Shown: positions 36,086 to 46,848 of the stretch, piece by piece | Position numbering within the stretch: the first letter of the stretch is position 1 | Layout of the letters: each line of letters begins with the position of its first letter | Assembly (NCBI GenBank): GCA_947846985.1 | Contig: CANTUZ010000025.1 | Span: 17,110,100-17,174,099 of the forward strand | Source: Fratercula arctica | Lineage: Eukaryota; Chordata; Aves; Charadriiformes; Alcidae | Length of the DNA: 64,000 nucleotides | Reading direction: 5' to 3' | Made by a program: the position numbers and the translations under genes | Notes under the pieces: model-generated | Databases searched by the model: none | What the model saw: only the letters and a program-made list of their open reading frames with translations | Told to the model about the DNA's origin: nothing

Positions 36086-36954
36086 TCAGAAAAGATAAGA
36101 CTGTCTGGGCTCTTCCTGATTTTTTAGCAAAGTATATCTCCATGAAGCAATCACTGTCAATGTGAGGGACTGGAGGCTGTCAAAGTTAACGCCCCCATTG
36201 CACTTAACAGATGGAAACATAACAAAATCAAAGTTTTAGGAACCCTTCTCACTGCCCTTATTCTTATAACTTTTCACTCCCCAACCACTGGCACCGGAGA
36301 GAGCCACTGGGTAGGCTTTCTCCCATCTGCACAAAACAGATTCCTCCCTCATCACTTTCAGATGTATTGAGACAATTTCTGTCTTTCATAGCCTCCTTTT
36401 CCATTCTTTCCTAACTCACAGTTCACCACAAATGCACACACTCTCCACTGCCTGCCGCCTTGCAGTCATCAATGCCTGCAGCAGGGAGGCAGCACTACTA
36501 ACCAGACCAGCTGCCTGCTACCAGTTTCCAACAATTTATGGTATTTAACATTCATCTAACATTCAATTTCCAACATCATGATAGGTGAGACAGCAAAGGA
36601 GTAGACCTACCAATTCATCTGCCTGTACTAAGATCCACTACAGATTATCTTTTCAAAAAGCTACATGAAATCACACATTAAAAACATACAATTAGAATTC
36701 AGAATTTCATTATACCATGTCCTCTTTGTAAGGAGCTGCTGACTTGGGGACTGGAATTAAAGCTTTAAGTCTTTAAGTTACCTTGAATGTTGTTATTTTG
36801 TAAAAGAATAGTTGCTCTCCTTGGCTAAAATTAGAAGCAAAGTCTTGGGCTAACAAATTACAGTTAGTTGTTCAGAAAAGCATGAAACAAAGTAGCAACT
36901 TTACTTGGAATGAAAAGTGATCCACTCTCAAAACTGGTGTGAGGGAAGTGCATT

Positions 36955-37820
36955 GACTTGCTTGAGGGTAGAAAGGCTTTGCACAGAGGGATCTGGACAG
37001 GCTGGATCAATGGGCCAAGGCCAATGGTATGAGGTTCAACAAGGCCAAGTGCCAGGTCCTGCACTTGGGTCACAACAACCCCATGCAGCGTTACAAGCTT
37101 GGGGAGGAGTGGCTGGAGAGCTGCCTGGCAGAAAAGGACCTGGGGGTGTTGGTCAACTGCCAGCTGAATATGAGCCAGCAGTGTGCCCAGGTGGCCAAGG
37201 CGGCCAACAGCATCCTGGCCTGTATCAGGAACAGTGTGGTGAGTAGGCCTAGGGAAGTGATCGTCCCCCTGTCCTCAGCACTGGTGAGGCCCCACCTCGA
37301 GTACTGTGTTCAGTGTTGGACCCCTCACCACAAAAAACCACATTGAGGTGCTGGAGCGGGTCCAGAGAAGGGCAACAAAGCTGGTGAGTGGTCTGGAGAA
37401 CAAGGCTTATGAGGAGCAGCTGAGGGAACTGGGGTTGTTCAGCCTGGAGAAAAGGAGGCTGAGAGGAGACCTTATCGCTCTCTACAACTACCTGAAAGGA
37501 GGCTGTAGAAAGGTGGGTGTTGTTCTCTTCTCCCAAGTAACAGGTGATAGGACAAGAGGAAATGGCCTCAAGTTGCGCCAGGGGAGGTTTAGATTGGATA
37601 TTAGGAAAAAATTTTGCACTGAAAGGGTTATTAAGCATTGGAACAGGTTGCCCAGGAAAGTGGTGGAATCATCATCCCTGGAGGTATTTAAAAGACGGGC
37701 AGACATGGTGCTTAGCGATATGGTTTAGTGATGGTTTTTGTCAGAGTTAGGTTGATGGTTGGACTAGATGATCTGAAAGGTCCCTTTCAACCTAGATAAT
37801 TCTATGATTCTATGATTTTT
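36955..37820 (+). mobile_element. CR1 LINE, 5'-truncated
   Basis: Starts in the RT C-terminal region (CTTGAGGGTAGAAAGGC) and continues through [34 protein letters not shown] and [21 protein letters not shown] to the 3' UTR and ATTCTATG tail. Same subfamily as 18916-19855 and 33795-34397. It ends about 145 bases from the NTRK2 stalk exon. Confidence 0.9.
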
Positions 37821-37965
37821 TTTCCTCTTGATTTTGATCACCACATAGTAATAACTCTGGTGTTCTGGTAGCTTAGGGTCCCATTAGAATCTTTGCAGTT
37901 TCATTAGTTGCATAGTCAAAAAAATCTACCAAGATCACAGATCAGGAAACAATGTACATACTTAC

Positions 37966-38066
37966 AGTGATACTATCTTCGTTCTCTTTGTTGGAAACAT
38001 CTGCAGAAGTGATTTGATTACTATTATTCATGGTGTCTCCAAGATCATTAGGCATGGTTTCATACT
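37966..38066 (-). CDS. NTRK2: NTRK2 extracellular stalk exon
   Basis: 101 nt, phase 1 to phase 0. The acceptor TTCCTAAG precedes AGTATGAAAC and the donor is ATCACT before GTAAGT. It encodes YETMPNDLGDT, MNNSNQITSADV and SNKENEDSIT, the flexible stalk between Ig d5 and the membrane. NNS is a potential N-glycosylation sequon. The frame is open. Compared with remembered chicken TrkB, two Thr read Met and one Pro reads Ala. It joins in phase with the microexon upstream and the transmembrane exon downstream. Confidence 0.9.
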
Positions 38067-39069
38067 CTTAGGAAAGGAAAAAAAGGGTGCTTTTACAATT
38101 TCATAACCTTGGAGGGGAAAGGGTTGTCTTTATTATTTCAACTTTGTAATACCATAATGATTGTAACACTTATCAGAATTCTGAGCTATTTGAAAATTAT
38201 ACATTATTTCTATTGTACCTGATACATTTGGGGGGGGGATCCTTGTGACAGATAGTTTTGAACAAATGTGTTGTGACTAACAGACTTGAAAAAAGAAGCT
38301 GCTTCTCTATTCAGCTTTATAGAGAAGGAATCCACATCATAATATATATTTCTATTAAAAAAAAATAGAGTTAAATAATAATTCCACTCATAAAGCTATT
38401 TTTATGTGCTTCTGACTTCCCATTAAAAATTGAAGACTGCCCTCTACAATGAACTTCTCTAGCCTTGTATTCAGTCAAACATAGGACTGACCTAGAAATT
38501 AGCTTGGGGACTTTTTGTTTATCTACAAAGAATTTGGCAGATGACCTTTTAACTAGTTTATTGATATCAAATGTGAAATATCTGGTTTTATTAAGTTAAA
38601 AAAATAATGAAAAATGTGGCTGTGTGCATAGAGGTTACAATCTAACATGCTAAATTCTCGTACAGGTAAACTTTAAAAAAGTTAGGTGCCTGAGATGGTC
38701 TGAAGAAATTTGATTTATCAAAACAATGCTACTCATAGGTCTGTGGGGATGAATCCAGGACAATTCCATCAAGAGAATGAAAATGGCTTAATTATTTATC
38801 ATTATTTAAAAATGAAATATACAGTCCATGATTTTCTGTCAAAATTATTCAAATAGGATAGCAAGAATTAAATAGTACATGTATGAACTTAGAGATACAT
38901 GCATTAAAAGAAAAAGCTTAATATTTTTTATGATTGCATCTGGAAATATACATAATGTTTCAATTGTATGACTGTAATGTGTGCAGATGAAATAAAACAA
39001 ACAAGGGCAATAAGTGCATTTATTGCAAATGCACCTCCAGCACTTCAATTTAAATTTGCAATTAATTGT
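38067..39069. other. NTRK2 intron between the stalk exon and the ERV
   Basis: AT-rich sequence with a G9 run near 38229. No recognisable feature. Confidence 0.45.
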
Positions 39070-39074
39070 GTATG

Positions 39075-39416
39075 CGTCCTGGTTCCGACGGGGATAGGGT
39101 TAAGTATTCCATGCCATGTGAGCCATGCCCACCCTGAGCTGCCGGGGGAGGGGGCAGGAAGTCACTGCTTGGAGCGGGCTGGGGCATCCCGGGTCCAGTC
39201 AGTGAGCGGCGGGGAGCGGCGGTTCTGTAATCGTGTTTGTATATTCCTCTGTCCGTGTTATTGTTGTTGTTTTTCTTGTTCCCTCTGCTGTTCTGTTAAA
39301 CTGCCTTTGTCTCAACCCAAGAGTTTTGCCTTTTTCTTCCTGACCCTTCCCGTACTGGGAAGACCCGAGCGAGCGGCACGTGGTTCTTTGTTGCCGTCTG
39401 AGGCCAAACCACGACA
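39075..39416 (+). repeat. 5' LTR of the ERV-L-like provirus
   Basis: 342 bp, starting CGTCCTGG (TGTCCTGG in the other copies) and ending CCACGACA. Closely related to 44974-45313 and to the solo LTR 24771-25106. GC-rich in the middle, followed by TTATTGTTGTTGTTTTTCTT. Preceded by GTATG. Confidence 0.9.
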
Positions 39417-39424
39417 GTCCTTTT

Positions 39425-39449
39425 TGGCGCCCAATGTGGGGCTCGAAGG
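39425..39449 (+). other. Primer binding site, tRNA-Lys(CUU)-like
   Basis: Begins TGGCGCCCAATGTGGGGCTC eight bases after the LTR. It is complementary, apart from about one mismatch, to the 3' end of tRNA-Lys(CUU) as I remember it (TGGCGCCCAACGTGGGGCTC). The length of complementarity beyond 18 bases supports the assignment. Confidence 0.75.
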
Positions 39450-39538
39450 GTTGAGATAACGACAGAATCCAACTAGAGCTTGTAAAACCGAATTTGTTGT
39501 ATGCGTTTATTTTATTAGGTAAATAGTCGCTGGTCACC

Positions 39539-39958
39539 ATGTTGCTTGGTTTGTTCTCATGGCTGTGTTATGTAAATTCCTATGTGTCTTATGCACTCCC
39601 TGTGATGATATTTGTTACTTCTGGCAGGGGGATGAGGATTATCATTTTGCTGTCCTGTGCAATATCAGCTTATGATATGATAACATCACTTGTTAGACGG
39701 TTATTTTGGGGCGTTTATGTGGTATTGCTGTCCTGTCCGTACATTGGGCACCACCTCTCAGAATTCATTAATAATTACACCCAGTCTATGGGGGAAACAG
39801 GGGGGGACACTTGCCCCAGCTCTTTTGCCTCCCTTTTCTCCTTCGGGTCAGGTATGACAGCTTTTGAGAATTTTGAATATCCTTGGGATGCTCAAACCAG
39901 CATGTTCCTAGTGTTATGTCTGCTGAATGTGTTCCAGGTCTCATTTAGGGTTAAATGA
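39539..39958 (+). CDS. Leader ORF between primer site and gag, hydrophobic, unknown function
   Basis: 139 codons, ATG to TGA, starting about 90 bases after the primer binding site. The product is strongly hydrophobic. Likely membrane segments lie at about residues 3-26 (LGLFSWLCYV, ALPVMIFV), 33-48 (MRIIILLSCAISAYD), 55-68 (LFWGVYVVLLSCP) and 118-135 (SMFLVLCLLNVFQVSF), with a polar loop between the third and fourth. I do not recognise it as a retroviral gene. It is not gag-like and has no signal of RT or env. It may be a chance ORF in the leader or an acquired small membrane-protein gene. It is intact, while gag next to it is broken. Confidence 0.45.
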   Translation: MLLGLFSWLCYVNSYVSYALPVMIFVTSGRGMRIIILLSCAISAYDMITSLVRRLFWGVYVVLLSCPYIGHHLSEFINNYTQSMGETGGDTCPSSFASLFSFGSGMTAFENFEYPWDAQTSMFLVLCLLNVFQVSFRVK

Positions 39959-40018
39959 CTATTTAAGACTACCACCCAGAGATCTGCTCCGAGGCTGGAC
40001 AGTCAGGGGTGGCATGGC

Positions 40019-41456
40019 ATGTGGGAGAACATGGGCAGGTACTTAGAGAACTTCTCACCTCCAATGGTCTGGGACTTCACCCCTGAACAATTACAGGACC
40101 CTGATAGAATAGTAGAATATCTGAAGGGAAAATGCTGTGGCTATTCTAGAGAGGCACAACTCACCGCACTGTGCTGGGCCCTGGCTAGTATCTACCAGGC
40201 ACTGCTCAGTGCTATGCAGCACCCTCAGGAGAAAGAGACAGAGACTAAACTGACAGACACTGCGGCTACTGCAACCCCTGCGATGAGCACTGCGGCTGCT
40301 ACAGCCCCTGTGATGGGCACTGCGGCTGCTGCAACCCCCGTGACAGCCACTGCCGCTGAACCAGGGAACCAACTCGTGCCAGTATCAGTTGCCCCCATAC
40401 AGAAGAAGTACACAAAGAAATCAGTTCGCTTAGTAAGAGATGATGATGAACCAGGGCCATCACAAGGACAGGAGGAAGAGGCAGAACCAGAGATAATTAC
40501 CTGATCCCTATCCCTGAGTGAGCTGCGGGATATGTGAAAAGATTTTAGCCGACTTTCAGGTGAGCACATTGTCACCTGGCTGCTTTGGTGTTGGGATAAC
40601 GGGGTCAGCAGCCTGGAATTAGAGGGTAGGGAAGCCAGGCAGTTGGGATCCCTGTCTGGGGAAGGCGGCATTGACAAGGCAATTGGAAAGAAGACCCAAG
40701 CCCTCAGCCTCTGGAAATGACTCCTGTCAGGCGTGAGGGAGAGGTACCCCTTCAGTGAAGATGTTGTATGTCACCCAAGCAAGTGGACCACTATGGAAGG
40801 AGGTATCCAGTACCTGAGAGAATTAGCCGTGCGGGAGATGATTTATTATGACTTGGACAATACAGACTTACCCTGATGAGGTGCACTGCACAAGGCCCAT
40901 GTGGGGGAAGTTTGTACAGAGTGCACCATCGTCATATGCCAACTCACTGGCAGTAATGGAATGGAAGGGTGAAGAAGGACCAACGGTGGATGAGGTGGCT
41001 GGCCGGCTCCGGCGATATGAAGAAAGCCTCTCTTCCCCCCTTGTCTCAGCTGTGGAGAAACTGTCCCAGACGGTCCAGCAACTTGAAGAGAATATGTCCT
41101 ACTCCCCACCTGTACGGGCCAGCATCTCAGCTATTAGGAGCAGGCATTTCCCCACTCAAGAGAGAGAGTACAGGGGGTACACACCACGAGGCACCCTGTG
41201 GTTCTACCTGCGAGACCATGGAGAGGACATGAGGAAGTGGGATGGACAACCTACTTGGATCCTGCGGACACGGGTACAGGAGTTGCAAGGAAGGACAACC
41301 ACAAAAGGGGATCCCTCCAGGAGAAGTGCCGCCCCAGTTTCCAGCGGGCAGTTCCCCAGACAGAGCAGAAGGCCTGATCTTGCTTCTGATCCTCTTGAAG
41401 GAACCTCCAAGTCATTTCTGCAAGAAGTGAGTACTGGATACTATGACCAGTATTAG
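40019..41456 (+). pseudogene. gag: gag of the ERV-L-like provirus, broken
   Basis: From the ATG at 40019 a single frame runs to 40876 or so, with three in-frame TGA codons (40502-40504, 40535-40537, 40718-40720). The coding signal then shifts frame near 40870 and continues open to TAG at 41454-41456. The N-terminal part has Ala/Thr-rich imperfect repeats (ATATPAMSTAAATAPVMG, residues 80-115) and a basic-then-acidic tail. The later part (RPMWGKFVQSAPSSYANSLAV, EKLSQTVQQLEENM) is capsid/nucleocapsid-like. I see no Cys-His zinc box. This gag cannot give a full-length product. Confidence 0.75.
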
Positions 41457-42734
41457 AGGGGCCCTGCCCCCAGCCAGGTGGAGGAAAGGGACAACCGGGT
41501 TTATTGGACAGTGTGGATTCGATGGCCTGGCACATCAGACCCACAGGAGTATAAGGCTCTAGTGGACACAGGAGCACAGTGCGCTCTGATACCATCAAGC
41601 TATAGAGGGGCAGAACCCATTTGTATTTCTGGGGTCACAGGGGGATCCCAAGAGTTGACTGTATTGGAGGCTGAAGTGAGCCTAACTGGGAATGAGTGGC
41701 AAAAGCATCCCATTGTGACTGGCCCAGAGGCCCCATGCATCCTTGGTATAGATTACCTCAGGAGAGGGTATTTTAAGGACCCAAAGGGGTATTGGTGGGC
41801 CTTTGGCATAGCTGCCTTGGAGAGGGAGGAAGTTAAACAGTTGTCTACCTTGCCTGGTCTCTCGGAGGACTCTTCTGTTGTGGGGTTGTTGAGGGTCGAA
41901 GAACAGCAGGTGCCGATTGCTACCACAACGGTGCATCGGCGGCAATATCGCACTAACCGAGACTCTCTGATTCCCATCCATAAGCTGATTCGTCAGATAG
42001 AGGTTCAAGGAGTGATCAGCAAGACTCGCTCATCCTTTAACAGTCCCATATGGCTGGTGCGAAAATCTAATGGAGAGTGGAGGCTAACTGTAGACTATCG
42101 TGGCCTGAATGAAGTCACGCCACCGCTGAGCGCTGCTGTGCCGGACATGCTAGAACTCCAGTATGAAGTGGAGTCCAAGGCAGCCAAGTGGTATGCCACG
42201 ATTGATATAGCGAATGCATTTTTCTCAGTCCCTTTGGCAGCAGAGTGCAGGCCACAGTTTGCTTTCACTTGGAGGGGCATCCAGTACACCTGGAATCGAC
42301 TGCCCCAGGGGTGGAAACACAGCCCCACCATTTGCCATGGACTGATCCAGACTGCACTGGAACAGGGTGAAGCTCCAGAACATCTGCAGTACATTGATGA
42401 CATCATTGTATGGGGAAACACAGCTGAAGAAGTTTTTGAGAAAGGGGATAAAATAGTCCTTATCCTTCTGAAAGCTGGTTTTGCCATAAAACGAAGTAAG
42501 GTCAAGGGACCTGCACAGGAGATCCAGTTCTTGGGAATAAAATGGCAAGATGGACGCCGCCAGATCCCAATGGATGTGATCAACAAAATAGCAGCTATGT
42601 CTCCACCAACTAGCAAAAAGGAAACACAAGCTTTCTTAGGCATTGTGGGTTTTTGGAGGATGCATATCCCAGATTACAGTCTGATTGTAAGCCCTCTGTA
42701 TCAAGTAACCCAGAAGAAGAACGATTTTAAATAG
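41457..42734 (+). pseudogene. pol: pol part 1: protease and reverse transcriptase
   Basis: In the same frame as the end of gag, directly after its TAG. The aspartic protease motif VDTGAQCALIPS lies at about 41560-41600, with a flap region and then LGIDYLRRG (about 41740). RT follows with VQGVISKTRSSFNSPIWLVR, WRLTVDYRGLNEVTPP, TIDIANAFFSVPL (first catalytic Asp), LPQGWKHSPTICHGLIQ and YIDDIIVWG (42390-42416, the catalytic Asp pair), then FLGIKW and the connection region (FLGIVGFWRMHIPDYS). The frame ends at TAG 42732-42734, after which homology continues in the same frame. This is one nonsense lesion, not a frameshift. The catalytic residues are present. Confidence 0.9.
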
Positions 42735-44642
42735 GGTCCTGAGCAACGACAAGCGTTTGAACAAATCAAACAGGAAATAGTCCATGCAGTGGCCCTGGGG
42801 CCAGTCCGGGCAGGACAAGATGTTAAAAACGTGCTCTACACCGCAGCCGGGGAGAATGGCCCTACCTGGAGCCTCTGGCAGAAGGCACCAGGGGAGACCC
42901 GAGGTCGACCCCTAGGGTTTTGGAGTCGGGGATACAGAGGATCCGAAGCCCGCTACACTCCAACAGAAAAGGAGGTATGGGCAGCATATGAAGGGGTTCG
43001 AGCTGCTTCGGAGGTGGTTGGTACAGAAGCACAGCTCCTCTTAGCACCTCGACTGCCGGTGCTGGGTTGGATGTTCAAAGAAAGGGTCCCCACCACACAT
43101 CATGCAACTGATGCTACCTGGAGTAAGTGGATTGCACTGATCACACAGCGAACTCGAATGGGAAACCCCAGTCGCCCAGGAATTCTGGAAGTGATCATGG
43201 ACTGGCCAGAAGGCAAGGATTTTGGAATGTCACCAGAGGAGGAGGTGACGTGTGCGGAAGAGGCCCCACCATATAATAAACTGCCAGAAAATGAGAAGAA
43301 ATATGCCCTGTTCACTGATGGGTCCTGCCGCATTGTGGGAAAGCATCGAAAGTGGAAGGCTGCTGTGTGGAGTCCTACACGACAAGTTGCAGAAGCCAGT
43401 GAAGGACAAGGTGAATCGAGCCAGTTTGCAGAGGTGAAAGCCATCCAGCTGGCTTTGGACATTGCCGAGCGAGAAAGATGGCCAGTCCTTTATCTCTCCA
43501 CTGACTCATGGATGGTGGCAAATGCTCTGTGGGGATGGTTACAGCAGTGGAAGCAGGGCAACTGGCAGCGCAGAGGCAAACCCATCTGGGCTGCTGAACT
43601 ATGGCAAGATATTGCTGCCCGGATAGAGAATCTGGTTGTGAAAGTACGCCACGTAGATGCCCACGTACCGAAGAATCGGGCCACGGAGGAACATCAGAAC
43701 AACCAGCAGGTGGATCAGGCTGCTAGGATTGAAGTGCCTCAGGTGGATCTGGACTGGCAACATAAGGGTGAACTATTCATAGCTCGGTGGGCCCATGAGA
43801 CCTCAGGCCATCAAGGAAGAGATGCGACATATAGATGGGCTCGTGACCGAGGGGTGGACTTGACCATGGACACTATTGCACAGGTCATCCATGAATGTGA
43901 GACATGCGCTGCAATCAAGCAAGCCAAGCGTTTGAAGCCTCTTTGGTATGGAGGACGATGGTTGAAATATAAATATGGGGAGGCCTGGCAGATTGATTAT
44001 ATCACACTGCCACGAACCCGTCAAGGCAAGCGCTATGTGCTCACAATGGTGGAAGCAACCACTGGATGGCTGGAAACATACCCTGTGCCCCATGCCACTG
44101 CCCGGAATACTATCCTGGGCCTTGAAAAGCAAGTCCTGTGGCGACATGGTACCCCAGAGAGAATTGAGTCAGACAACGGGACTCATTTCCGAAACAGCCT
44201 CATAGACACCTGGGCCAAAGAGCATGGTATTGAATGGGTATATCACATCCCCTATCACGCACCAGCCTCTGGGAAGATAGAACGATACAATGGACTGTTA
44301 AAAACTACACTGAGAGCAATGGGTGGTGGGACCTTAAAACATTGGGATGCACATTTAGCAAAGGCTACCTGGCTAGTTAATACCAGGGGATCTACCAATC
44401 GGGCTGGCCCTGCCCAATCAAAACTTCCACGTACCGTGGAAGGGGATAAAGTCCCCGTAGTGCACATGAAGAATATGTTAGGGAAGACAGTCTGGGTTAG
44501 TCCTGCCTCAGGCAAAGGCAAACCCATCCGTGGGATTGCTTTTGCCCAAGGACCTGGGTGCACTTGGTGGGTAATGCGGCAGGATGGGGAAGTCCAATGT
44601 GTACCTCATGGGGACTTGATTTTGGGGGAGAATAGCCAATGA
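42735..44642 (+). pseudogene. pol: pol part 2: RNase H and integrase
   Basis: Continues the pol frame after the stop at 42732 and stays open for 635 codons to TGA 44640-44642. The RT connection and tether come first (RPLGFWSRGYRG, YTPTEKEVWAAYEG), then RNase H (LFTDGSC, AEVKAIQLALD, LSTDSWMVANAL and the late VDQAAR give the D-E-D-D set). The integrase zinc domain follows (HETSGHQG and CETCAAIKQ, the HHCC set, 43795-43915), then the core with WQIDYITLPR, ESDNGTHF and SGKIERYN (D-D-E, about 43990, 44170 and 44275) and a C-terminal DNA-binding part. No env follows. Without the upstream part it has no start of its own. Confidence 0.9.
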
Positions 44643-44973
44643 AGCAAATCGTGTATTCTTGATTGCTATGTAACAGTGTCACTGTCCTCGTTATGTCCTA
44701 TGTAACGTCCTCATTACTATAATTGCTATCAGCTGTACTGCAGTAAGAATCACCCAAATTAAGGACAGATGGACTTTGATGAAGAATTGAGTAAAGCAAA
44801 GTGGTGATGGGATCAGAACTGACCTCAGCAGCTGGCTCCCAGCAACTTCCTCAAGATCTACATCTTCAGCCCATGGACTGTGTGCATGAGCCACGCTGGG
44901 TACACCAGTCAGAAGCTCCGTAAAATGTAAGATCTGGGCGTGGCAAAAATGGTATGGAATAAGGGGTGGATAA

Positions 44974-45313
44974 TGTCCTGTTTCTGGCGGGTACAGGGTT
45001 AAGTATTCCATGCCATGTGAGCCATGTCCACCCTGAGCTGCTGGGGGAGGGGGCAGGAAGTTGTGCTTGTAGTGGGCTGGGGTGTCCCGGGTCCGGTCGG
45101 TTAGCGTCGGGGAGCGGCGGTTCTGTAATCGTGTTTGTGTATTCCTCTATCCGTGTTATGGTTGTTGTTTTTCTTCTTCCCTCTGCTGTTCTGTTAAACT
45201 GCCTTTGTCTCAACCCAAGAGTTTTGCCTTTTTCTTCTGATCCTTCCCGTATTGGGAAGGCCCGAGCAAATGGCATGTGGTTCGTTGTTGCCATCTGAGG
45301 CCAAACCACGACA
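44974..45313 (+). repeat. 3' LTR of the ERV-L-like provirus
   Basis: 340 bp, TGTCCTGTTTCTGG...CCACGACA, preceded by a purine-rich stretch (AATAAGGGGTGGATAA) that can serve as the polypurine tract and followed by GTATG. By hand alignment it differs from the 5' LTR at roughly 33 positions, mostly transitions, including many at CpG sites, plus two 1-bp indels. Confidence 0.9.
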
Positions 45314-45446
45314 GTATGTCTTTATATATTTTTAATAAAATTAGTGCCATAAGTCTGCAGATCAAATTATAACTGTGAATATGAAAAAGTAAAATTCAGA
45401 GGCATAGCTCAGAAAACACAGAGGCAGGAACTCTTCCAACCTCAGA

Positions 45447-45867
45447 GTTGCTACCAGGCAAGGGGAGGGAGGGCCTTTATCTGTGGAGATAGAGAGTAGC
45501 ATAGGGAATCTATTTGGCCTTGATGAGACAAAGCTGTACCCGTGAGAGGCGCCTTGAGAGAAAAGATAAGCAAGCGTCAGGAGATATCAGCAAGGAAAGG
45601 AATGTGAAAAGCAAAGCTGCTGCTCCGTGTGAACAGTCAGAAATGACCAGTTAGAAGACACTGAGAAGCGCGTGGCAATCGACCTTCAACCTATCAGCAG
45701 GATGCTGCCTGTGCGTGGACAGTACCTGTACCTATAAAACTCGGGAAATTGTTGTAATAAAGGTCTTTGGTCCATACCCTGCCAGAGTCCGTGAATCAAT
45801 ACTCCACATTTATCTTCTTTAGCTCCCAAAGCTGTTTTGGAGACCTCAGCTGGCAAAACTAGCAACA
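45447..45867 (+). repeat. Probable solo LTR of another ERV family
   Basis: It is bounded by GTTGCTA (45447-45453) and its exact inverse TAGCAAC (45860-45866), followed by A, which would be the remains of TGTTGC...GCAACA ends. It contains a good promoter-like CCTATAAAACTCGGG (about 45731) and AATAAAGG (about 45756), at the spacing expected for an LTR. No clear target duplication. It lies between the ERV-L-like provirus and a CR1 copy. Confidence 0.5.
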
Positions 45868-45892
45868 AGCTGCACCAGCCTTTTGATTTGTT

Positions 45893-46848
45893 TCAGTGCT
45901 GTTTAATATCTTCATCAATGATACAGACAGTGGGATCAAGTGCACCCTCAGCAAGTTTGCAGATGACACCAAGCTGAGTGGTGCGGTTGACATGCCAGAG
46001 GGACAGGATGTCATCCAGAGGGACCTGGACAAGCTAGAGAGGTGGGCCCGTGCAAACCTCATGAAGTTCAACCAGGCCAAGTGCAAGGTCCTACACTTGG
46101 TTCAGGACAATCCTCATTATCAATACAGGCTGGGGGATGACATGATAGAGAGCAGCCCTGCAGAAAAGGACTTGGGGGTACTGGAGGATGAAAAGCTGGA
46201 CATGAGCCAACAATGTGCACTTGCAGCCCAGAAGGCCAGTTGCATCCTGGGCTGCATCAAAAGAACCGTGGCCAGCAGATCCAGAGAGGTGATTCTCCCC
46301 CTCTACTCTGCTCTGGTGAGACCCCACCTGGAGTACTGCATCCAGCTCTGGAACCCTCAGCACAAGAAGGACATGGACCTGTTGGAGGGGGTCCAGAGGA
46401 GGGCCACGAAGATGATCAGAGGGCTGGAGCACCTCTCCTATGAAGGCAGGCTGAGAGAGTTGGGGTTGTTCAGCCTGGAGAAGAAAAGGCTCCAGGGAGA
46501 CCTTATAGTGGCCTTCCAGTACCTGAAGGGGGCCTACAAGAAAGCTGGGGAGGGGCTGTTTGCAAGGGCATGTAGCGATAGGACGAGGGGCAATGGTTTT
46601 AAACGGGAGCAGGGTAGGTTTAGATTAGACATCAGGAAGAAGTTCTTTACAATGAGGGTGGTGAGACACTGGAACAGGTTGTCCAGAGAGGTGGTGGAGG
46701 CCCCATCCCTGGAGACATTCAAGGCCAGGCTTGATGAGGCTCTGAGCAACCTGATCTAGTTGAAGATGTCCCTGCTTACTGCAGGGGGGTTGGACTAGAT
46801 GACCTTTAAAGGTCCCTTCCAACCCAACACATTCTATGATTCTATGAT
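45893..46848 (+). mobile_element. CR1 LINE, 5'-truncated, with long open ORF2 C terminus
   Basis: Starts inside the RT at QCCLINIF-type sequence ([15 protein letters not shown]). A 287-codon open frame from 45896 to 46759 includes [12 protein letters not shown] (catalytic Asp pair), [71 protein letters not shown] and [16 protein letters not shown], to the normal ORF2 end. The 3' UTR and ATTCTATG tail follow. This uninterrupted end makes it the youngest-looking CR1 here. It has no start or 5' part and cannot act alone. Confidence 0.9.

Larger units (their letters stand above)
39075..45313 (+). mobile_element. ERV-L-like endogenous retrovirus (LTR-gag-pol-LTR, no env)
   Basis: Two related LTRs (39075-39416 and 44974-45313) flank an internal region with a tRNA-Lys primer site, a leader ORF, a broken gag and pol (protease, RT, RNase H, integrase). 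GTATG is duplicated at both ends (39070-39074 and 45314-45318), a 5-bp target duplication as in class III/ERV-L elements. No env or dUTPase is seen in the 331 bases after pol. RT and integrase motifs (VDYRGLN, YIDD, HETSGHQG, SDNGTHF) fit ERV-L best. It lies antisense to NTRK2, in the intron between the microexon and the stalk exon. By eye the two LTRs differ at roughly one site in ten, so the insertion looks old. Confidence 0.9.

Noticed and set aside
40225..40677. 150-codon antisense open frame
   Set aside because: It is the reverse of the Ala/Thr-rich repeats of gag; low complexity and no independent signal.
42095..42643. 182-codon antisense open frame within pol
   Set aside because: Shadow of the conserved RT frame on the other strand.
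44643..44973. Possible env or dUTPase gene after pol
   Set aside because: Only about 330 bases remain before the 3' LTR and no open frame there resembles either.
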